Assembly: GCA_946612115.1 (NCBI GenBank)
Contig: CAMOEI010000004.1
Coordinates: 1 to 64,000 of the forward strand
Direction of reading: 5' to 3'
DNA from: an uncultured Caryophanales bacterium
GTDB taxonomy: Bacteria; Bacillota_I; Bacilli_A; RFN20; CAG-826
DNA length: 64,000 nt
Position numbers and translations under genes: made by a program. Below, one piece after another: positions 56,055-64,000 of the stretch. The notes beneath the pieces were generated by a model. That model was given only the letters and a program-made list of their open reading frames with translations. It made no database searches and was not told where the DNA came from. Numbering within the stretch: position 1 is the stretch's first letter; every line of letters starts with the position of its first letter.

Positions 56055-57440
56055 ATGAAGTTTATTGATAAACTCAAAGGACTTAATAAATATAGTGCAG
56101 CGATTAGCTTTTTATCATTAGAAGTTTTTGCCATTCTAGCATTCTCTTTTAGTGGTAGCTACGTTTTATTTGGTTCTTTATCTTTAGCGGTCTTCTTATT
56201 ACTTTTGTTATTTAATATTGGACAAATAAAATCTAGTGGAGTTTCTACGATTGGTTTATTTATGATTCCAGTATTTTTATATACCTTACTAACCGCTTTA
56301 GGAATTTATTCTAGAGGTCATGTCTTATTAGGCAATTTCTCTATCGCAGAAATCATCTTTGTTCCATTAGGATTATTACCTATCGCTTTTAGCGGTTATT
56401 TATTATCTATTGATAAAACATTTAAAATCTCAACTTTCTTATTAGTTATCTATGGCGCTTTAATGGCAATTACAATTATTAATCTATTTGTTAACTTAGT
56501 TAACTTTGGAGCGTTCTACACAGTTATTTATAAAGATTATTCGATGTATTATAACGGTCAATTATCTTCGACATTAGTTAAAGATATGGCCTATACCTTA
56601 GAAGGATTTAAATTTATCGAAGTGAAGATGTCTCATTACGTCTTATATCCTGGATTATTATTCTCTTCGATTGCGACGCTCCCATTTTTATCTCCTAAAA
56701 AGGAAACAAAGAAATTTGTTATTTATGGAGTATTCGCTTTTGTTGGTCTATTAGCGTTAATTCTTGTACCTTCTAAAATTGGATTATTCGCGATTATCTT
56801 TAATCTAGTTATAGCTGGCTTAGTCTTATTATGTAAGAAAGTGCCTGCAAGTCGAAAGATAGTGAAAGTTACTGTTGGGGCAATTTTTGTTTTAGGAGTC
56901 TTATTATTCCTAGTGATGTTTATTAATCAACAGGCTAATATCTCTTTTATTTCTAATAATGCATTACTTAATAAATTCTTCAATACGAATCGATTTGTTC
57001 GTATTTATAATCCACTTATTAATCATTTATTCTCTGATAAATTCCTTGGTTTTATTTACTACATTCCAGGAGAAGGAATGGACCCTGTTTTATATGATTT
57101 AAGTGGTAGTTTCTTCTTTGATAACTTCATGACTAGTGGAGTTATTGGAAATATTGCTTTTATTGCAATGATGGTGTTTTCAATCTTTGGCTTTAAGAGA
57201 TATTTCTTAAGCGAAAAAGGTGAATTTTCCATCAAATCGACATTATTTACATTGGTTTCTTTCTATTTTGGATATTCATTCTTATTTAGCGATGGTCAAT
57301 ATGGAATCTTCTATGATATCCGTAAACCAATATATTTAACATCGACATTTATGATTGTTTTATTTATCTGCGCTTATATCTATTCGAGTAATCCAAAAGT
57401 GGAAAATAAGGAGGTAGTTAATAATGAAAAACAAGCTTAA
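56055..57440 (+). CDS. Multi-TM membrane protein, O-antigen polymerase/ligase-like
   Basis: About 10-12 TM with a large loop; next to flippase and GT genes. Confidence 0.55.
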   Translation: MKFIDKLKGLNKYSAAISFLSLEVFAILAFSFSGSYVLFGSLSLAVFLLLLLFNIGQIKSSGVSTIGLFMIPVFLYTLLTALGIYSRGHVLLGNFSIAEIIFVPLGLLPIAFSGYLLSIDKTFKISTFLLVIYGALMAITIINLFVNLVNFGAFYTVIYKDYSMYYNGQLSSTLVKDMAYTLEGFKFIEVKMSHYVLYPGLLFSSIATLPFLSPKKETKKFVIYGVFAFVGLLALILVPSKIGLFAIIFNLVIAGLVLLCKKVPASRKIVKVTVGAIFVLGVLLFLVMFINQQANISFISNNALLNKFFNTNRFVRIYNPLINHLFSDKFLGFIYYIPGEGMDPVLYDLSGSFFFDNFMTSGVIGNIAFIAMMVFSIFGFKRYFLSEKGEFSIKSTLFTLVSFYFGYSFLFSDGQYGIFYDIRKPIYLTSTFMIVLFICAYIYSSNPKVENKEVVNNEKQA

Positions 57441-58275
57441 ATATTTATTAATTCTTCCTGTAGTTGCTTTATCTAGCTGTGGCTATTCACTAGGTTATTT
57501 AGTTAAAGGTAATCGATATATTTCTAGCGATTTCCAAGAGAACTATTATCGAGATTGGAATAAAGAATTAAAGTCTGCTTCAGTTATATCCGCGGACGTC
57601 ACTGATAAGAAGATTACTTCCTTTAACGATATTTCTAAAGTTGACCCTAATTTCTTAATTGATCCATCCATAAGTGATGTTGAAGAATATGGACAAGCCT
57701 TTAAGATGACTAATTTAGATGATTCATTTAGATATGGTTATCAATCTAAATTATTTGATGGAAGAGTCATCTGCGGAGGCTTATATCAACGTAGTAGAGT
57801 TCAATCTGACGGGAATGGATTCTCAGTGAGATTTTCTAAAGAAAGTAATGATTTAAACTATTTCGCCCTTCATTTTAAAACCACCACCGATAGCACAGTT
57901 AATTGCTATCCTGTAGGAGAGGATCAAACTCTAGATGAACTAGGTTTATCTGGCTACGCTAGAGATAAGAAAATCTTCCATAATTCTTCTTTTAGATTGA
58001 AGATTGGTGTTTACACCAAAGAAGATGAAAAGATCGTTAACCACGAATTTACTTCTAGTATTGTTTTTAACAATAAAGAAACAAATGATGGAAATGTATA
58101 TACCTTCTTTGCGTTTGATTTAAAAGAATATTCCTTATCTAGATGTATCGGCTTTTCTATTACATACGATAACTTAGATGACGAATTAATTAATTGGAAT
58201 AAAAATAAAGGCGTAGATATTACCCACGCCCTATTTATCTACGAAGCCTTCTTGCCTTATACAGTCTGGCATTAA
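57424..58275 (+). CDS. Hypothetical lipoprotein
   Basis: Lipobox ALSSC; SD AAGGAGG. Confidence 0.65.
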   Translation: MKNKLKYLLILPVVALSSCGYSLGYLVKGNRYISSDFQENYYRDWNKELKSASVISADVTDKKITSFNDISKVDPNFLIDPSISDVEEYGQAFKMTNLDDSFRYGYQSKLFDGRVICGGLYQRSRVQSDGNGFSVRFSKESNDLNYFALHFKTTTDSTVNCYPVGEDQTLDELGLSGYARDKKIFHNSSFRLKIGVYTKEDEKIVNHEFTSSIVFNNKETNDGNVYTFFAFDLKEYSLSRCIGFSITYDNLDDELINWNKNKGVDITHALFIYEAFLPYTVWH

Positions 58276-59165
58276 ATCTTAAGCCATTCACCCATTTCAA
58301 AGTCACATTTATCATCATCTAAAATGAGTGTTCCTTTCGCTGGAGTGAAAGTCATTTCAGAGAAATAGATTTTACCGTTGATGTTATATAAGTCCACTCT
58401 AACAAATGGGAATGGACTAGCAAGATCTTCACTAATCTTGACCATCTTATCAAAGTTAACTGGCTTATCTAATGGATAGTCAGTTTTTTTCCAACCGTTA
58501 AATTGACTTCCATCAAAATTAGTCCAATCAATATAGTAGTTGTTATATCTAATATCACTACCTCTATTAGTGACTACATATAAAGATTTAGCAACTCCAT
58601 TAAAGACATGAATCTTATATTCAATTGGTAGTTTGTTGTTCTCTAATAGTAGCTCTTCAATAATGATTTGAGGTTTGATTTTGCTATAGTGGAGTTCAAC
58701 TGTTTTTTTACCGTAATTAGTCTTTAGCCATTTATTAAATTTCTTTTTTAAAGAAATAAGATCGATTTTAGATTTATCATAGCAAATGTAATTCATCGCA
58801 CAGCCATGACTACATTTCATGACAAAAGAATTTGGTAATTTATTAAAGTCGATATCTTCAAACTTGTCGTAAACTCCATAGGATTTGATAAGCAATTCTT
58901 CATATCCTTTTTCTTTTAGATATTCTCTAACACCCACTCTTCCAGCACATTTGCTGACTAGATCATTTTTTGGGTATTGATATAGTCTTAAGACTTGGAG
59001 CTTTTCTGTATATCTAGTTGGGTTATTCCAGTTTAGCTTATGGTGGGTAATATATTTATATTGATAAGTGATATACGCTTTTTTACTAATAAGTTTAACC
59101 ACACCTCTAAAAGGAGAGACTATCGCTCTTTTAAATTTATTTTCTTTGAGATTTTTATTAAGCAT
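58272..59165 (-). CDS. ATP-grasp TupA-like glycosyltransferase/teichuronopeptide-type protein
   Basis: FVMKCSHGCAMNYIC, EYKIHVFNG, FVRVDLYNINGKIYFSEMTFTPAKG; likely ATG at 59165. Confidence 0.82.
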   Translation of the reverse strand: MLNKNLKENKFKRAIVSPFRGVVKLISKKAYITYQYKYITHHKLNWNNPTRYTEKLQVLRLYQYPKNDLVSKCAGRVGVREYLKEKGYEELLIKSYGVYDKFEDIDFNKLPNSFVMKCSHGCAMNYICYDKSKIDLISLKKKFNKWLKTNYGKKTVELHYSKIKPQIIIEELLLENNKLPIEYKIHVFNGVAKSLYVVTNRGSDIRYNNYYIDWTNFDGSQFNGWKKTDYPLDKPVNFDKMVKISEDLASPFPFVRVDLYNINGKIYFSEMTFTPAKGTLILDDDKCDFEMGEWLKI

Positions 59166-60663
59166 CTTTTTTCTTCCTAATAAATGAGCTGACAAGGTCT
59201 TCTTTTAATAGACCTAAACTTACTAGATAAATAACCGCATCAATTAAGACTACTGAAACGAGTTCAATAATCATTGAATAACTTTCTACTCCGGTTAGCT
59301 TATATCCTAAGTTATATAAAGGTTTTCTTAACAAGAAAGTTGAAGCGATTATTAACGCGATAGCGATTAATAATTTTAAATTATTAAAATTAAATATAGC
59401 TTTTTTGATCCATTTCCAACTTATTGACACTAAGAATACCATGATGATTAAATCAGTAATTGATGTACCAATGGCAACTCCAATAGAAGGATTAGATTTA
59501 AAGACATATTTACCAAAGACAATGGAAAGAACAATATTTAAAAGTGTTCCACCTAATAAAGCGAATAAATAATATTTTTCTTTCTTCATTGGAAGAAGAA
59601 TTTGACCATAAATAATATCGCTCACTGAATAAGTTAACATCATACTTGATAATATGATTAAAACAACTGGAGCGTTAACATATCCTAGTTCTTCAACGAA
59701 AGAATAATTACCCGAAATTAACCCCGTGATTGGTTTAGATAAAATCGCCATAGTGACAATTGCAGGCAAAACAATAAATAAGCAGATGTTTATTGAATAG
59801 GCGGTTAATCGATTAAAGTATTTCTTATCTTCTTGAGCGTAGCAAATTGCCGCGCGAGGAATAAAGACAGTGCTTAACGCTGTGATCACTCCAATAATGA
59901 CATCAATTCCTTTAATTCCAACAGAGTAAGAAGCAACTTCACCTTTTCCTTCATCGATAAATCCAAGGATGAATGTGTCGGTTTGATTATAAAAAGAAAT
60001 GATAAGAGAAATAGAACATAGTACCGCAAGAGGTTTAACTAACTCTTTAAACGAATAAGACATCGTCTTTTTTAACGAAATAAACTTCCTTGCGTAGATT
60101 ATATTTGCAATACTTGTCACTAAAGTGACAGAAGCAGTAATTAAAGCATAAATATAAATGTCATCAGGAGAAGTAACAAAGATAACAATTAATAAAGTTG
60201 AAAGTGCTAAAATAGCAACACTTCTAACTGACATATAAAATTGCTTTTCCAAAGCAATAAATAACCATTCAAAGGAGAACGCTCCACTTAAAAAGTTAAT
60301 TGAAAGAAGGAAAATAACTTCGCTATTAGCTTTAAATTCAGTGATTGTTAATACTAATAAAGCTTCTAGAGCGAAAGATAAAACTGTAGTGATTAATTGA
60401 ATGATAAAGAATGTTTGAACTTTGTTTGAAAGTTTTTCTTTGTCATCTTTAACTTTAACACACTCTCTAATTGCTAGATTAGGTATACCAATCTTTGCTA
60501 AAACCAGAAAATATAAAACAAAGGTATTACACCAAGTATAAACACCAACTTGATTCGCACCTAAATAACGGCAAACCCAAGGGAATGTCATAAAGGATAA
60601 TATCGTCAAAACTAAAGTTCGCGAGATATTAATGAGTACATTTGTACGTGTTTTATCTTCCAT
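59158..60663 (-). CDS. Polysaccharide flippase (Wzx/MATE-like)
   Basis: 12-14 TM; FPWVCRYLGANQVGVYTWCNTF; ATG at 60663 (MEDKTRTNVLINISRTLVL). Confidence 0.88.
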   Translation of the reverse strand: MEDKTRTNVLINISRTLVLTILSFMTFPWVCRYLGANQVGVYTWCNTFVLYFLVLAKIGIPNLAIRECVKVKDDKEKLSNKVQTFFIIQLITTVLSFALEALLVLTITEFKANSEVIFLLSINFLSGAFSFEWLFIALEKQFYMSVRSVAILALSTLLIVIFVTSPDDIYIYALITASVTLVTSIANIIYARKFISLKKTMSYSFKELVKPLAVLCSISLIISFYNQTDTFILGFIDEGKGEVASYSVGIKGIDVIIGVITALSTVFIPRAAICYAQEDKKYFNRLTAYSINICLFIVLPAIVTMAILSKPITGLISGNYSFVEELGYVNAPVVLIILSSMMLTYSVSDIIYGQILLPMKKEKYYLFALLGGTLLNIVLSIVFGKYVFKSNPSIGVAIGTSITDLIIMVFLVSISWKWIKKAIFNFNNLKLLIAIALIIASTFLLRKPLYNLGYKLTGVESYSMIIELVSVVLIDAVIYLVSLGLLKEDLVSSFIRKKKDA

Positions 60664-60767
60664 TAGGTATATTATAAGCAAACACAATTTATTTTTGAAA
60701 ACTTAAATTTTCAAAGTAATTTATTCAAGTTATATCTATCTTATTTCTATTTTGTTAAAATAGTCTC

Positions 60768-61946
60768 GTGAAAATCTTAGTTATCTGCCAATACTATTAT
60801 CCAGAAAACTTTACTGTCAGTAAGATTGCTGAACAGATGGTTTTGGATGGTCATGAAGTTCATGTACTTACCGGAAAACCAAATTACGGCTATGGATATA
60901 TCCTTCCACAATATAAAAATATCAGTGAAGAAGTGATTAATGGAGTCAACATTCATCGTGTAGATATCTATCCGAGAAAATCATCTAGATTATCGATTAT
61001 TAGAAACTATTTATCATTCTGGAGAAATAGTAAAAAGTGGGTTAGAAATACTAAAGAGCATTTTGATGTTGTTTACTCTATGAGTTTATCTCCTGTAACA
61101 ATTTGTTCTGCTGGAAACATTTACGCTAAAAAACATGATGTAAAGCATGTCATACATTGTGTTGATCTTTGGCCAGAAAGTGTAGTTGTTACTAAGGCCG
61201 TTAGGAAGAATTCTCTTACATATAAAATCTTAAATAGATGGAGCAGAGTAATTTATTCAAAAGCAAATAAAATTCTTGTTGGAAGTCCATCATTTACCGA
61301 TTATTTTGTGCAAATCCATAAAATTCCTAGAGATCGTTTAGTGTATGTTCCTCAATGTTCATTGATCGAAGAAAGTGACACTGCTGAATATAAATATGGT
61401 GAAGGAACGCACATTCTTTATTGTGGTAATTTAGGATTAATTCAACTAATTCCTTTAATTACCGAAGCGATGAGTTTATTAAGGGATTACGATATTTATT
61501 TCCATGTCATTGGAATGGGTCCGATGAGCGATACTTTGATTAAAAATATTGAAAGTAGTGGGTTAAGAGATAAAGTGATTTATCACGGACCAATTCCTGC
61601 TAAAACAGCAGCAGGATTTTATAAGAGTGCGGATGCTTTATATGTCTCTTTAAAAAATGAAGGAACTGTTGGTAAAACTATTCCAAATAAATTAATGATG
61701 TCTATGGCGTTTGCTAAACCAATTATTGGAGTTATTCAAGGTGATGGAAGAGATGTTTTAGTTGAATCTGGTGGTGCGGCATTGGCAGATGAAACCGCTA
61801 AAAGTGTTTCTAAGGCTATCTTAGCCATTCACAATATGAGTGAAAAAGAAAAGAGCAGACTTGGTGCTCTTAATAAAATGTATTACGATTCTCACTTCTC
61901 TAAAAAACGTGTTGCTGAGTTAGTGGAGAGAGAATTAAAACATTAA
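60768..61946 (+). CDS. Glycosyltransferase family 4 (WbuB-like)
   Basis: QYYYPENFTVSKIAEQMVLDGHEVHVLTGKPNY; IPNKLMMSMAFAKPIIG. Confidence 0.9.
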   Translation: MKILVICQYYYPENFTVSKIAEQMVLDGHEVHVLTGKPNYGYGYILPQYKNISEEVINGVNIHRVDIYPRKSSRLSIIRNYLSFWRNSKKWVRNTKEHFDVVYSMSLSPVTICSAGNIYAKKHDVKHVIHCVDLWPESVVVTKAVRKNSLTYKILNRWSRVIYSKANKILVGSPSFTDYFVQIHKIPRDRLVYVPQCSLIEESDTAEYKYGEGTHILYCGNLGLIQLIPLITEAMSLLRDYDIYFHVIGMGPMSDTLIKNIESSGLRDKVIYHGPIPAKTAAGFYKSADALYVSLKNEGTVGKTIPNKLMMSMAFAKPIIGVIQGDGRDVLVESGGAALADETAKSVSKAILAIHNMSEKEKSRLGALNKMYYDSHFSKKRVAELVERELKH

Positions 61947-63068
61947 CTTCTTATTTATTGAGGATAGTGATGTTTCATTCATCACTTTTTCTTTAGCCTT
62001 TTTGATTAAAGCATCTCTATCAGATTTACTCATATTTATCGCTACATTTAAAGCGTCATATAAGTCATCGACTTCTCCAGATTTAGACCAGATAATAATA
62101 TCGCTATACTTATTTTTTAATAGCTTATTATCCACAGTAATATTTAATGTTCCATTTGCTAATGCTTCAAGAGACTTAGAAGGAATAGAGTATTCATCTA
62201 AAGATGAATCAATTGGTCTAGGGTTTACTGATACAATTGAATACTTTTCTAAGGAAGCGTTTTCTTCGTAAGAAACTGGACCTAGATAAATGATATTCTT
62301 GTTATCTTTTATTGCATGAAATAGTTCGTCTTTATTTACATGATGTCCACATAAAACAAGTTTAAGATCTTTGCGATTTAGTTTTTTGAAGGCTTCAATA
62401 AGATTATAGACCCCATATCTTCTCATTAACGAACCACCGAAGTAGATATAATCTCCTTCAATATCTTTTGGAAGTGGATTAGATAATTCTTCGTTAACTC
62501 CGTCAATGACAACATATGGTTTGTTGCTAGTGTTATATATTTCATTAATTTTTTCTGTTAACACTACATATTTATCAAAACTATTTGCTAATTTGATTAG
62601 TTTATCTGTATAGGACTTTTTTACGAAAGAAATATTGTAAGGATTATCAGTGCACACCCCACAAATTTCTAGTCCGTTTTTATGGGCAAACTTGATAGCA
62701 GATTTGACTAAAGAAAGATTTAAAGCATCGACAAAAACGGTTCCTTTTTCGATTTTTTTAGGTAAAACCCTATTTATTCGACTATTTAAAAATAATAATT
62801 TAGTGACCTTAGAAATAGAAACAAAAGGATATCTCCAAGTAACATTATTTTCTTCAATAATCAGTTTTCTTAACGCTAAGCAATTAAAGTATTTATTAAT
62901 AGCTCTAATAGAAATAACATCAACTTTATTTGTTATGGCTAATGAACGAATTAATTTATTGTGAAAGTTCTGATTAGAAAGATTTGGAGAAATTTTCCAG
63001 TCCTTCAAATAGTTTTTAAACGATTCGTTATCTAAGGCGTTAGTAAAATAATAAATCTTATTTTCCAT
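61935..63068 (-). CDS. Glycosyltransferase (GT-B type)
   Basis: YFGGSLMRRYGVYNLIEAFKKLNRKDLKLVLCG...SIPSKSLEALANGT. Confidence 0.78.
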   Translation of the reverse strand: MENKIYYFTNALDNESFKNYLKDWKISPNLSNQNFHNKLIRSLAITNKVDVISIRAINKYFNCLALRKLIIEENNVTWRYPFVSISKVTKLLFLNSRINRVLPKKIEKGTVFVDALNLSLVKSAIKFAHKNGLEICGVCTDNPYNISFVKKSYTDKLIKLANSFDKYVVLTEKINEIYNTSNKPYVVIDGVNEELSNPLPKDIEGDYIYFGGSLMRRYGVYNLIEAFKKLNRKDLKLVLCGHHVNKDELFHAIKDNKNIIYLGPVSYEENASLEKYSIVSVNPRPIDSSLDEYSIPSKSLEALANGTLNITVDNKLLKNKYSDIIIWSKSGEVDDLYDALNVAINMSKSDRDALIKKAKEKVMNETSLSSINKKLMF

Positions 63069-64000
63069 ATTCTTCTTTTAACGCCTCATAAATTGATAAT
63101 CCAGCGTTTTCAAAGGTGTTATATTTCGCTGTTTTGATTGCTTCTTTTCCCATGTCTTTATTGATGAGATCCATACATTCAAGGATTCTTTCCTCATTAT
63201 CTAAATTAACAAGGAAACCGTTTACTCCGTCTTTTATAAATTCAATAGCGCTTTCAACATTATCTGAAGAGATAACAGGAAGTCCACACGCAAAAGCTTC
63301 TAGGATAGTGTGTCCAAAGATATCTTTTCTAGATAAAGTTATATATGCATCAGAGGCTTTAAAGATTTCAAATAAATCATTCTTATCGACGAAAGGTCTT
63401 AATATAACATTTTTAATGTTATTGTGAATTATATAAGACTTATATTGTTCTTTAAGATGCCCTTCGCCATATAAGACTAATACATCGTCTCTATCTTTAA
63501 ATAAGGAGATTAATTCAACATTATTTTTTCGTTCAATGAACTGAGAGGCAGAAACAAATAGTTTCTTACCTTTAGGAAGGTCATATTTGCCTCTTAATTC
63601 ATCTACGTTATCTAATTGTTTATCAATGACTTCATCTTTCGAGAAGTTACTATAGACGTAGTTATAGATTTTTTTATTCCCAGAACCATAATATTCAAGA
63701 TACTTATTTGATTCTTTTAAACTGGATAAGTAATAGCTAGCGCTTGAGATGTATTTAGTTTTAAGCCATTTCTTTAAGAAGAATTCTTTTGTATTAGCGA
63801 TTCCGCCATTAATCATAAGTCCAAACTTAATATTATTTTTAACCATGTACTTAATGGCTTTCATCTCTGCTAGATGAGAATAACCATTCATGATGATTAC
63901 ATCAAATTTAGAATGATTTTCTTTAATATAGTTTCTAACTTTGTTAGAAATGGATCCTTCATTACCAACATAGCCAGTTTTGATAAATTCTACATTGAAA
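63058..64000 (-). CDS. Glycosyltransferase family 4, 5' end beyond the window
   Basis: GEGHLKEQYKSYI, EAFACGLPVISSD; frame stays open past the listed ATG (FNVEFIKTGYVGNEGSISNKVRNYIKENHSKFDVII-MNGY). Confidence 0.88.
   Translation of the reverse strand, partial: FNVEFIKTGYVGNEGSISNKVRNYIKENHSKFDVIIMNGYSHLAEMKAIKYMVKNNIKFGLMINGGIANTKEFFLKKWLKTKYISSASYYLSSLKESNKYLEYYGSGNKKIYNYVYSNFSKDEVIDKQLDNVDELRGKYDLPKGKKLFVSASQFIERKNNVELISLFKDRDDVLVLYGEGHLKEQYKSYIIHNNIKNVILRPFVDKNDLFEIFKASDAYITLSRKDIFGHTILEAFACGLPVISSDNVESAIEFIKDGVNGFLVNLDNEERILECMDLINKDMGKEAIKTAKYNTFENAGLSIYEALKEEYGK

Noticed and set aside
1-64000. CRISPR arrays, transposases, integrases, prophage genes, rRNA and tRNA genes
   Set aside because: No regularly spaced repeats, recognisable mobile-element proteins or RNA signatures were seen on either strand (tmRNA excepted)

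Overview
This is a 64-kb window from a compact, low-GC bacterial chromosome, probably a Firmicutes/Bacilli- or Mollicutes-like lineage. That placement is inferred from base composition and gene order. No rRNA, tRNA, CRISPR array, transposase or prophage was recognised. The recognisable backbone is rpsF-ssb-rpsR (23.7-24.7 kb), gdpP-rplI-dnaB-walJ-like-rlmH (44.1-49.3 kb) and a complete tmRNA (54433-54819). About 19.4 kb of accessory genes lies between rpsR and gdpP: Fic, AlkD-like, YefM/YoeB, a Nif11-leader-like peptide, lipoproteins, a TetR-linked membrane operon and transporters. The left third is metabolic: aconitase X, an Old Yellow Enzyme, a large Fe-S/FAD oxidoreductase with HypA and two HypB paralogues, a GalM-GalK fusion, and GH2 plus MFS. 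The right end is a surface-polysaccharide cluster that runs off the window. Main observations for follow-up: (1) an unannotated 24-aa Leu-rich hydrophobic peptide gene at 23395-23469 whose predicted mRNA has complementary 5' and 3' ends, a sequestered Shine-Dalgarno and a candidate antisense promoter, resembling type I toxin loci; (2) at least eight genes whose -10 box sits 6-9 nt before the start codon, implying leaderless mRNAs; (3) a Nif11-type leader joined to a zinc-ribbon-like core; (4) a tmRNA tag ending SLCLA instead of ALAA; (5) small transcription units missed by the ORF track; (6) a family of near-identical terminators in the accessory island. All calls come from reading the sequence and translations. 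No searches or folding programs were run.
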